This document shows, one piece after another, positions 9,458 to 16,323 of a stretch of 64,000 nucleotides of DNA (the stretch's first letter is position 1; every line of letters starts with the position of its first letter). Location of the stretch: NCBI GenBank assembly GCA_004295045.1, contig SHND01000030.1, positions 150,223 to 214,222 of the forward strand, in the 5' to 3' direction. The stretch is from Chloroflexota bacterium (GTDB lineage: Bacteria > Chloroflexota > Anaerolineae > UBA4142 > SHND01). The notes under the pieces were generated by a model. The model saw only the letters and a program-made list of their open reading frames with translations, was not told the origin of the DNA and did not search any database. The position numbers were made by a program, and so were the translations under genes.

Positions 9458-9940
9458 ATGAATTTTCTTGAAAAGGTGCGGCGCAATCATGGCATTGAAC
9501 ACGCGACGGTGCATGTGTTGAGCGAGTGGATTCCGAATCTATCTGCGGTTGGGCGCGCCGATGGAAATGGTTTTGCGATCCTTAGCGATGTGGCGCCGGA
9601 ACAAATCGCCGACGCCGCGCAAGAAGCGCTGCACCGCATGAAAAATGGTCAGGGCAATTTGGCGGTTCATCCGCGCTGCGGTACGCAGCTAGTCACGCTT
9701 GGCGCGTTGACCGCGCTGGCTGCATTTGTTGTCTTGGGGCGACGTCCGCGCGTTTCTCGTTTGCCTGACGCGATGCTTGCCACAACGCTGGCCGCGATTG
9801 TGGCGCAGCCGCTCGGGTTGCAATTGCAAAAGTACGTGACGACTTCTCCGAATGTGGAGGGGGCAGAATTCGCGGGCGTCGCGCGGCGGGAATTTGCGGG
9901 GTTAGAGTATTGGCATGTGGATATCGAGTGGAATGAATAA
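9458..9940 (+). CDS. DUF6391-like membrane protein
   Basis: A 160-residue protein starting MNFLEKVRRNHGIEHATVH. The RNHGIEHAT motif is, as I recall, the mark of the DUF6391 family found in cyanobacteria and Chloroflexota. Two hydrophobic segments lie around residues 75-92 and 105-122, separated by a charged turn (GRRPRVSRLPD), which suggests a small integral membrane hairpin. The start has AGGTGAGGTGAA just upstream. The stop TAA lies at the edge of a word-like repeat (9940-10009). The role is unknown. Confidence 0.7.
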   Translation: MNFLEKVRRNHGIEHATVHVLSEWIPNLSAVGRADGNGFAILSDVAPEQIADAAQEALHRMKNGQGNLAVHPRCGTQLVTLGALTALAAFVVLGRRPRVSRLPDAMLATTLAAIVAQPLGLQLQKYVTTSPNVEGAEFAGVARREFAGLEYWHVDIEWNE

Positions 9941-10009
9941 TGCTGAATGCGCAATGCACAAGGATGCAGAGTTTTTTGACCTTGTGCATGGTGCATTCTG
10001 AATTGTGCG
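9940..10009. repeat. Imperfect inverted repeat of AATGCxxAATGC words
   Basis: Between the DUF6391-like gene and holA, the left half repeats the words AATGCTGAATGCGCAATGC and the right half holds their reverse complements. The core is a perfect 10-bp inverted pair, ATGCACAAGG (9954-9963) and CCTTGTGCAT (9980-9989), around a 16-base loop that contains GTTTTTTG. It could terminate transcription, but its word structure resembles other intergenic repeats in this window. Confidence 0.65.
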
Positions 10010-11017
10010 TTGATTTACATTTTTCACGGAGATGATGATTTCCAACGCGCAGAGCAAATCAAAGCATTGCGCGCGGGAATGGGCGACCCGCAATTTGCGG
10101 AATTGAATACGACGACGTTGGATGGACGCGCCTTGCCGCTGGGCGAACTGCGTCATCATGCCGACGCGATCCCGTTTTTGTCGGACAAGCGTTTGGTTTT
10201 GGTGGAAGGGATGTTGGCGCGATTTGACCCGCGCCGCAAGGCAAGTGACGAGGGTGAGGATGCCGAAGAAGAGCCGAATCCGGAATTGAAACAGCAGTTG
10301 CTAGAATATTTGTCAAATGTGCCGCCCACAACGCAATTGGTTTTTGTGGAAAGCAAAAAACTCGCGGCGAACAACGCGGCGCTGAAATTCGCGGAAAAGG
10401 ATAAAAAGCACGCGCAGGTGAAGTTGTTTGCTGCGCCGCCCGCTGACCAGTTATCTGACTGGGTGATTGATCGCATCGAGCAAAAAGGCGGCGCGATTGA
10501 TTTTTCGGCGGCGAATGATCTGGCATTAGCTATCGGCTCGGATTTGCGCGCCCTCGATAATGAAATTGAAAAATTGATTGTGTTTAAGAACGGAGAGCCG
10601 ATCCGTCGCGACGATGTGCGAATGCTGGTGGCATCGGCGCAAGAGTCGAATATTTTTGAATTGGTGGATGCGTTGGGGCAAAAGAAAACACAGCGCGCGC
10701 TTGAGTTATTGCATGAACAGTTGCGACACAACGCGAACGAATTCTATTTGTTGACGATGATTACGCGGCAGTATCGGCTCTTGCTCCAGGTGCGCGACCT
10801 ATCCACGCGCGGGATGCAGACCGACGTGATTCAAAAACAACTAGGACTGCATCCTTTCGTGGCGCGCAAGATCGCAGACCAGGCGCGCCACTATTCGGTG
10901 GCGCAGCTGGAGGGGGTGATGAACAAGTTGTTGGAGGTGGACGTAAGTTTGAAAACGAGCCGCCTTGAGCCGACGTTGGCGCTCGATTTGTTGGTGATAG
11001 ATTTGACGACCAAATAG
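10010..11017 (+). CDS. holA: DNA polymerase III subunit delta
   Basis: A 335-residue clamp-loader subunit. MIYIFHGDDDFQRAEQIKAL is the typical start of HolA, and the TTG at 10010 gives this N-terminus. LFAAPPADQLSDWVIDRI marks the middle domain, and LASAQESNIFELVDALGQKKTQ near residue 205 is the most conserved stretch of the family. The C-terminal collar helices follow (NEFYLLTMITRQYRLLLQV). HolA opens the beta sliding clamp during replication. The length matches the family. An intrinsic terminator follows directly. Confidence 0.9.
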   Translation: MIYIFHGDDDFQRAEQIKALRAGMGDPQFAELNTTTLDGRALPLGELRHHADAIPFLSDKRLVLVEGMLARFDPRRKASDEGEDAEEEPNPELKQQLLEYLSNVPPTTQLVFVESKKLAANNAALKFAEKDKKHAQVKLFAAPPADQLSDWVIDRIEQKGGAIDFSAANDLALAIGSDLRALDNEIEKLIVFKNGEPIRRDDVRMLVASAQESNIFELVDALGQKKTQRALELLHEQLRHNANEFYLLTMITRQYRLLLQVRDLSTRGMQTDVIQKQLGLHPFVARKIADQARHYSVAQLEGVMNKLLEVDVSLKTSRLEPTLALDLLVIDLTTK

Positions 11018-11019
11018 AA

Positions 11020-11054
11020 CCCCGTGAGTCTCTGAGACTTGCGGGGATTTTTTT
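11020..11054 (+). terminator. Intrinsic terminator of holA
   Basis: CCCCGTGAGTCT (11020-11031) pairs with AGACTTGCGGGG (11035-11046) in a 12-bp stem with two G-T pairs and a three-base loop, followed by ATTTTTTT. The T tract ends at the stop codon of the convergent gene at 11054. Confidence 0.9.
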
Positions 11055-12157
11055 CAGCGCACGCGTTCAAACATGGCTTGAACGAAATTGGGAGATTGCA
11101 TCTGGCGCATTGTGTTGCGTGTGGAGGGGGTGCCAAGAATTTGCGCCCGGAAGGAATCGTAATCGGGCGCGGGTAGGTGCGCCATTTGGATGCGGAATTT
11201 TTCGCCGTTCGCGATCAAGACAAAATCGCCGCGCCCCATTAATTTTTCCGCGCCGCTTTGCGCGATGCCTGACGCGACAAGAGCTTCGTTCGCGCTCGTC
11301 ACTTTGCCGACAAGCCGCACAGGAAAATTCGCTTTGACCAGACTGCCGAGCACAGAGGCGGTGGGTTTTTGCGTACAAGCGATCACGGAAATTCCCGCGC
11401 TGCGTCCGCGCTGCACAAGCCGCGTGATATAACTTTCCGCTTCGGCGCCGCCTTGCATCAGTAAATCGGCGAGTTCATCAATCATCAAAACGATGCGCGG
11501 ACGCACACACAGCTGTTCTTGCCGCCGCGTCATTTCTTCGACAAGCCATTCGAGATTCGCTACCGCGTCTTCAACATTTTTGATAATCGGGCAAAGTAGA
11601 TGCGGCAGCTGTTCAAATTGTCGAAACTCGCTCGCTTTGGGATCAACGATAATGACCTGGACATCGCGGGGTCGTTGATACAGCATCAAGGACGCGAGCA
11701 TTGTCCGCGCTGCCTCGCTTTTGCCCGAGCCCGTTGTGCCGGCAATGAGAACGTGCGCGACATCGGGGGCAGAGACACGCAGCAAAATTGGAACGCCGTC
11801 CACGCCCATTCCCAAAAGTGTGGTGCCAGCGATGGACAATGCTTGTGCCATCGCCGCGTCTTTTTGCACTTGCTGTGCAAGTTCGAGCAAACGCAAGGGC
11901 TGAACATCATCGCGCGGAATTTCGATATTGATTTGTCCGTTGGTGCGCGAGATGCGCACGGTGGAGGCGTTGAGGGCGAGGGCGACTTCTTCGGCGAGTT
12001 TTTCGACTTGGGAGACTTTGGTGGTGGAGGAAGGGGAAACGTGAAATTGAATCGTGCGCGGGGTGACGCGTCCGCCGGTCACACGCGCGGGCGCCTTGTG
12101 CGTCGCCAGCACATATTCGATTTTGTCCGCTTGGGTGTGGAGTTTCTGCCGATTCAT
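11054..12157 (-). CDS. Short FtsK/SpoIIIE-type DNA translocase ATPase
   Basis: A 367-residue P-loop ATPase of the FtsK/SpoIIIE family. It has Walker A GTTGSGKS at residues 140-147, IIVDPKASEF after it, the Walker B segment RIVLMIDELADLL near residue 220, and GISVIACTQKPT as sensor motif. Unlike true FtsK it has no membrane segments and no C-terminal gamma DNA-reading domain. The N-terminal 120 residues match the small alpha/beta domain that precedes the motor (VSQVEKLAEEVALALN). Two LexA-type boxes lie 24-57 bp upstream, so DNA-damage induction is likely. It could be a soluble DNA pump acting in repair or plasmid/phage DNA handling; its exact role is unknown. Confidence 0.85.
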   Translation of the reverse strand: MNRQKLHTQADKIEYVLATHKAPARVTGGRVTPRTIQFHVSPSSTTKVSQVEKLAEEVALALNASTVRISRTNGQINIEIPRDDVQPLRLLELAQQVQKDAAMAQALSIAGTTLLGMGVDGVPILLRVSAPDVAHVLIAGTTGSGKSEAARTMLASLMLYQRPRDVQVIIVDPKASEFRQFEQLPHLLCPIIKNVEDAVANLEWLVEEMTRRQEQLCVRPRIVLMIDELADLLMQGGAEAESYITRLVQRGRSAGISVIACTQKPTASVLGSLVKANFPVRLVGKVTSANEALVASGIAQSGAEKLMGRGDFVLIANGEKFRIQMAHLPAPDYDSFRAQILGTPSTRNTMRQMQSPNFVQAMFERVR

Positions 12158-12180
12158 CGCCGCCTCCTTTTCCTAAAATA

Positions 12181-12214
12181 GAACACTTGTTCTGATTATA
12201 CTTAACAAGCGTTC
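12181..12214 (-). promoter_or_regulatory. Two LexA-type boxes upstream of the FtsK-like gene
   Basis: GAACACTTGTTC (12181-12192) matches the Gram-positive SOS consensus GAAC-N4-GTTC perfectly. TAACAAGCGTTC (12203-12214) matches with one change. Their spacing of 22 bp is two helical turns, and they lie directly upstream of the minus-strand start at 12157. Confidence 0.75.
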
Positions 12215-12294
12215 TGATGTCAAGAGGCGCGCAGACTTGAAAAACGCGGCTACTTTACATTCGTACTGCCGTTCATTTCGTTATAATAAGCGAC

Positions 12295-12490
12295 ATGGTG
12301 CACAAGTGGGGTCGCTGGCGCAGCCAGCAAGTTTTTTGGGAGCCTTGTATGGATGCACTGACCGAACGCGAAAAGCAGGTTTTGGTTTTGGTAGCACAAG
12401 GTTTGAGCAATATCGAGATTGCCGAACGCTTGGTGATTAGTAAACAGACAGTAGCCGGGGTGCAGATACACCAGGTCAAGCTACAGGTGA
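12295..12490 (+). pseudogene. Truncated LuxR-type HTH remnant
   Basis: The frame from 12295 encodes LTEREKQVLVLVAQGLSN followed by IEIAERLVISKQTV, which is the first three helices of a LuxR/GerE DNA-binding domain. After SKQTV the sequence departs from the family: the last helix (normally ...NHRSNILRKL) is replaced by AGVQIHQVKLQ, and the frame then runs uselessly over the next gene. There is no receiver or sensor domain upstream. It is best read as a decayed fragment, though a short regulator cannot be fully excluded. A TATAAT box lies at 12282-12287. Confidence 0.55.
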
Positions 12491-12493
12491 ATT

Positions 12494-13006
12494 ATGAAAA
12501 CACGAATAAGCATATTCTTACTGATCCTTGGCGTAGGAATCTTGGGAGCGTCCATTTTGGTCTTTGCACAATCGAAAAGTGCAGCATTCGCAAATCTTGC
12601 CGCAAACAAAGAATGTGGACAGGCAGCCCCCGACGATTTTGGATTTCACTACTCTGCAGTAAAAACATCCGCGCCGCCAAAGATTTCTGAAACTCAAGCG
12701 ATCGAAATTGCCACCAAGAACATCTCTGTGCCATTGAATTCTGCCTCGCCACAAGTTGTAGCCAAGTATACTCTTTTTACAGACGACAATAGAGGAATTG
12801 AAAAGCCCGATAATGAAGAGGTTGCATTAGCCTTTCAAAATGTGCCGGCGTGGGTTATTACTTTTTGTGGTCAAGTGATTCCTCCGTTTAGCGGCAAGCA
12901 TGAGACAAAGCGCGCAGACATTACCCCCATCCCTCCCTCCACAGAATGGACTGTGGTCATCAATGCCGAAACCGGCGAATACATGGAAGAGTTCAGCTTT
13001 AGGTGA
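12494..13006 (+). CDS. Secreted protein with PepSY-like domain
   Basis: A 170-residue protein with an N-terminal signal or anchor (MKTRISIFLLILGVGILGAS, cleavage near VFAQS). The mature part has ISETQAIEIATKN, a YTLF strand, AWVITF and WTVVINAETGEYMEEF. This order of a helix followed by strands ending in a VINAETGE turn resembles PepSY/YPEB propeptide modules, which can inhibit proteases outside the cell. Two cysteines (CGQ near residues 42 and 125) could form a disulfide. The start is supported by AGGTGAA five bases upstream. Function is inferred only. Confidence 0.65.
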   Translation: MKTRISIFLLILGVGILGASILVFAQSKSAAFANLAANKECGQAAPDDFGFHYSAVKTSAPPKISETQAIEIATKNISVPLNSASPQVVAKYTLFTDDNRGIEKPDNEEVALAFQNVPAWVITFCGQVIPPFSGKHETKRADITPIPPSTEWTVVINAETGEYMEEFSFR

Positions 13007-13038
13007 GAAGGCGATTCACGATGTCTGGTTTTATAATT

Positions 13039-13674
13039 TCACGCTGCAGCGCCCAATTGCCGAATGACTAGAACAACCTTTCCAAATGCCTCGACTTGAT
13101 TTCGATGTTTCCGGCGTGTCTCGTATTTGGGATTCGCTGGTTGCATTAAAACAAAATCGCCATCTTGAAAGTATCGCTTCAAGGATGTGGCTTGCTCATC
13201 CTTGAGCCAAAAGACAAGCGTATCGCCTTCGCGCTTGTCGAATTGTTGCGTGACAATTATCAAATCCCCGTGATGGATGCTTGCATCAATCATCGAATCG
13301 CCATCCACCCGCAGTGCAAAAAGAGTTCTTGGATCAATGCACTTGGGCAATCCATCAAGGGCGAGCGGAAAAAATTCTGTATGCGCGCCTTCTATATCAA
13401 TTGGTGGAATCGGCGCACCGGCAGAAATCGAACCGCAAATTGGAATTCGCGCGGTGCGAATTGTATCTGCCGTTAACCAAATGGCGCGTGGGATTCCGTC
13501 CACATAATCTACCAATCCTGCGCGCTTGAGTTTTTCCAAATAGCGTTTGATGTTGGATTTACTCCTGAGTCCACATCCTTCTGACATTTCTTCGAAATTT
13601 GGACCATAATGATTGTCGAGAATAAATTCTTGAATAAACGCAGCGAGTTTATGCGTTTTTTTGCCAAGTGCCAT
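13039..13674 (-). CDS. LexA-like self-cleaving repressor (first paralogue)
   Basis: A 211-residue LexA family protein. The N-terminal winged helix covers residues 1-65. The S24 domain has the cleavage pair Ala85-Gly86 (SISAGAP), the nucleophile Ser127 (VDGDSMID) and the general base Lys166 (TSLKRYF). An in-frame ATG at 13734 exists, but the start at 13674 (MALGKK) aligns with the adjacent paralogue (MALSER) and leaves the LexA-type box upstream of the gene. Its DNA-recognition helix differs strongly from the second copy (GCGLRSKSNIKRYLEKL against VGISSTSVVNYNLNIL), so it may bind a different operator. Confidence 0.85.
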   Translation of the reverse strand: MALGKKTHKLAAFIQEFILDNHYGPNFEEMSEGCGLRSKSNIKRYLEKLKRAGLVDYVDGIPRAIWLTADTIRTARIPICGSISAGAPIPPIDIEGAHTEFFPLALDGLPKCIDPRTLFALRVDGDSMIDASIHHGDLIIVTQQFDKREGDTLVFWLKDEQATSLKRYFQDGDFVLMQPANPKYETRRKHRNQVEAFGKVVLVIRQLGAAA

Positions 13675-13689
13675 ATCAGCCTCCGAATA

Positions 13690-13701
13690 GGACATATGTT
13701 C
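13690..13701 (-). promoter_or_regulatory. LexA-type box upstream of the first LexA paralogue
   Basis: GGACATATGTTC matches GAAC-N4-GTTC with one change. It lies 15 bp upstream of the preferred start at 13674. Its left half (GGAC) is shared with the box at 14460-14471 in front of the second paralogue. Confidence 0.6.
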
Positions 13702-13753
13702 TATCATTTGATAAACAAAAACCAGACACCTCACGATGTCTGGTTTTCTATTT

Positions 13754-14416
13754 TTACGCTGCCGCGCCCAACTGTCGAATGACCAGAACTACTTTGCCTT
13801 GAATTGCGACGTTTCGGGGCTCCACCTCGATGGTTTTGTAACTGGGGTTTGCTGGCACCAGTTTGATGACGCCCTTTTCACGGAAAAATCGTTTGAGAGT
13901 TGTCTGCTGCTTGTCTTTGATCCACGCCGCAACCAGATCACCGTTACGCGCCGTTTCTTGATGTTTCATCACGACAATATCGCCGTCGTGAATCGAGGCA
14001 TCAATCATCGAATCCCCTTTGACGTGCAGGGCGTACAAATTTTCGCTGTCCGCGCCGCCCAACAAATCGCGTGTAAGCGTAACACTTTCGTGATCGGCTT
14101 CAAAGGCGCTCGTTCCCGCATCGGGGATTTCGATTGGCTTGCCGGCGACGATCCGTCCGAGTAAGGGAATTTGAATGAAACGCGGATCGGCAAGGTGTTT
14201 GCCATTTTGCCCTGTCAAGCGCAGACCGCGCGACACTTCTTTTTCACGCGCAATAAGCCCTGCTTTTTCAAGAATATTGAGGTTGTAATTGACGACAGAG
14301 GTGGACGAGATGCCGACATTTTGTCCGATTTCGCGGATAGTCGGCGGACGTCCCTTTTCGGTAGTGAAATGCTGAATGTATTTGTAGATTTCCTGCTGAC
14401 GTTCAGAAAGAGCCAT
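13754..14416 (-). CDS. lexA: LexA repressor
   Basis: A 220-residue LexA. The winged-helix domain begins MALSERQQEIYKYIQHF, close to the canonical LexA start, and carries RPPTIREIGQNVGISS. The S24 protease part has cleavage site Ala91-Gly92 (IVAGKP), Ser136 (VKGDSMID) and Lys175 (TTLKRFF). LexA represses SOS genes and cleaves itself when RecA is activated. LexA-type boxes lie 43-78 bp upstream, consistent with autoregulation. It sits 79 bp upstream of a second LexA-like gene with the same C-terminus (VVLVIRQLGAAA), so the pair arose by duplication. This copy looks more like the housekeeping repressor. Confidence 0.92.
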   Translation of the reverse strand: MALSERQQEIYKYIQHFTTEKGRPPTIREIGQNVGISSTSVVNYNLNILEKAGLIAREKEVSRGLRLTGQNGKHLADPRFIQIPLLGRIVAGKPIEIPDAGTSAFEADHESVTLTRDLLGGADSENLYALHVKGDSMIDASIHDGDIVVMKHQETARNGDLVAAWIKDKQQTTLKRFFREKGVIKLVPANPSYKTIEVEPRNVAIQGKVVLVIRQLGAAA

Positions 14417-14459
14417 GTGATGCCTCCCAGACTATTATCAACCTCAAATTCGTCCAATA

Positions 14460-14494
14460 GGACGGATGTTCGTAGTATATACGAACACGCGTTC
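14460..14494 (-). promoter_or_regulatory. LexA operators upstream of lexA
   Basis: GAACACGCGTTC (14483-14494) is a perfect GAAC-N4-GTTC box. GGACGGATGTTC (14460-14471) is a one-mismatch box 23 bp away. A third symmetry overlaps both: TGTTCGTA (14467-14474) and TACGAACA (14480-14487) with a five-base centre. The arrangement of two boxes about two turns apart also occurs at 12181-12214. Confidence 0.75.
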
Positions 14495-14601
14495 GATGTC
14501 AAGCTTTTTGGGCGAATTTTGGTGCTGAACCCAAACGCGCGCAGCTCACTCGGCGCGCGTGATTAAGTCTCGTGAATGTCGTTTGGTTGATGCAAGGAGT
14601 G

Positions 14602-16308
14602 TCAAGCCGCAAGGGATTTCGTGCGCGGCTTGGGCATGAGGAGTTCGCGGATTTGGGGCAGGGCATTTTCTGCGGCTTGGCGTCCGCACTGAATGAGCTC
14701 GTTGACGCGCGCGTACTCGAGTGTGGTGAACTGTGCGACGTCCGGCGCAATCAGCACATCAATCGCGTCCGAGCGCGCGCGAATGATTTCCGATTCCATA
14801 ATTTCGATCGCGCCCAAAATGATCGAGAGCACGTTTGGCGCTTTGCCCGTTTTCAATTGCTCTTTGCGATGCAAACGCTCGGGCAAGCCCGGAATGACGC
14901 TGGAAGCGATGACAATATCTGCCTGTTTGTCCTCCAGGACCGAAGTCGGAACAGGATTCACCGTACCGCCGTCCACCAGAAAATGGTCGCCAATGTGTGC
15001 GGGTTCGAAAACTCCAATGATGGACATGGAGGCGCGGACCGCGTCCGCAACACTTCCTGATTCAAACAAAACTTCTTCCCCCGTAATCACATCGCACGCC
15101 ACAACGGTAAAGGGAATGTCCAAGTCTTGAAAATTCTTGTTACGCAAAATTTTTTTGAAATAGTCCAGCGTCCGATTTCCGCGCAGCAAGCCCGAACGCG
15201 GCAACCCAATATCCCACATTGGGAATCCTGAAATGAAATTTGTCTGCCGCGGCATCGCCTGCGCGATTTGTGTGATCTGTTGCATGGGCGTTCCCGCCGC
15301 ATACAAGCTTCCAATGATCGCGCCCATTGACGATGCAGCGATCAAATCAATGGGGATGTGTTCGCGTTCGAAAACTTCTAGCACGCCAATATGCGCCAAG
15401 CCCCGCGCCCCACCTGATGAAAGCGCCAAGCCCACTTGCCGCCGCGCGATTTTGCGCGCAAGACGGGCAATGTTTTTGTGATTGGGTTTGATAACGAAAA
15501 AGTTGCGTGTGGCGGTTTGCGTCAACCAACGTTCCGGTGCGTCTGCCAGCTGAATTGTCACATCCGCCAAATTAACGGCTTTGATCGTGAGCAAGGAGGG
15601 ACGCGGTGGAATTGCAAGCATCACCCAAAAATAGTCCTGCACCAGCGTCGAGAGACGCGCCGGCAAGTCTTCGGCTGTAATATTTTGCCCGCCGCGCGCA
15701 AACTGCACTCCGCCTTGCGAGAGCGCCGTTTGATCCACGGCGACCGGTCCCAAGCCCCCGAGGTCCAAGAGAAAAACTTCTTCGCCTGTGAGCGCGGCAA
15801 CTTGTTCGGCGAGAGCCGCCGCTTGTTGCCCAACGACGGCGATGATATTTAATTCTTCTTGTTGGACAGGAGTTTGGATTTGGTGCGTCAAACGCCGCGA
15901 GAGCTCGCGGCTGATTTCCACAGCGATTGCCGGATACTCTTCAATTAATTCTTGAAGGTCTTGACGTCCAAGCGAAATCAAATCCGAGTCAATGACCACG
16001 CGAATGCTCGTGTGACGCGGTTCGCCAGTGAGCAGCGCCGTTTCACCGAAAAAGTTTCCCGGATTCAAATAGGAATGAATTTTTTCCGAACCATTGTGCT
16101 CGGAGATGACCTTGACCTGTCCCGATTGAATAATGTACATGCGGTCGCTTAACTCGCCGTTCGCAAAGACAAGGTCGCCGCGTCCGTAATGTTCGCGGCG
16201 GCAATACTTTTCGATCGCGCTCAACACGTCATCGGAAAGATCACTGAAAAAGGGAATCAAACGAAGGTCGTTACGCATGGAGCGTGAGTGATTGATTCGG
16301 CATTGCAT
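14602..16308 (-). CDS. cNMP-binding patatin-like phospholipase
   Basis: A 568-residue protein of the neuropathy-target-esterase type. Residues 10-140 are a cyclic-nucleotide-binding domain (RMYIIQSGQVKVI, GNFFGETALLTGEPRHTSIR). A middle domain of about 130 residues follows. The patatin domain has oxyanion loop SGGARG, the nucleophile elbow ASSMG (normally GxSxG) and the catalytic Asp in LVDGG. It probably hydrolyses phospholipids under control of a cyclic nucleotide. The adjacent upstream gene encodes a nucleotide cyclase 16 bp away, which makes a functional link plausible. Start is uncertain between 16308 and 16278; neither has a good ribosome binding site. Confidence 0.85.
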   Translation of the reverse strand: MQCRINHSRSMRNDLRLIPFFSDLSDDVLSAIEKYCRREHYGRGDLVFANGELSDRMYIIQSGQVKVISEHNGSEKIHSYLNPGNFFGETALLTGEPRHTSIRVVIDSDLISLGRQDLQELIEEYPAIAVEISRELSRRLTHQIQTPVQQEELNIIAVVGQQAAALAEQVAALTGEEVFLLDLGGLGPVAVDQTALSQGGVQFARGGQNITAEDLPARLSTLVQDYFWVMLAIPPRPSLLTIKAVNLADVTIQLADAPERWLTQTATRNFFVIKPNHKNIARLARKIARRQVGLALSSGGARGLAHIGVLEVFEREHIPIDLIAASSMGAIIGSLYAAGTPMQQITQIAQAMPRQTNFISGFPMWDIGLPRSGLLRGNRTLDYFKKILRNKNFQDLDIPFTVVACDVITGEEVLFESGSVADAVRASMSIIGVFEPAHIGDHFLVDGGTVNPVPTSVLEDKQADIVIASSVIPGLPERLHRKEQLKTGKAPNVLSIILGAIEIMESEIIRARSDAIDVLIAPDVAQFTTLEYARVNELIQCGRQAAENALPQIRELLMPKPRTKSLAA

Positions 16309-16323
16309 GCATTACGCCGAAAA

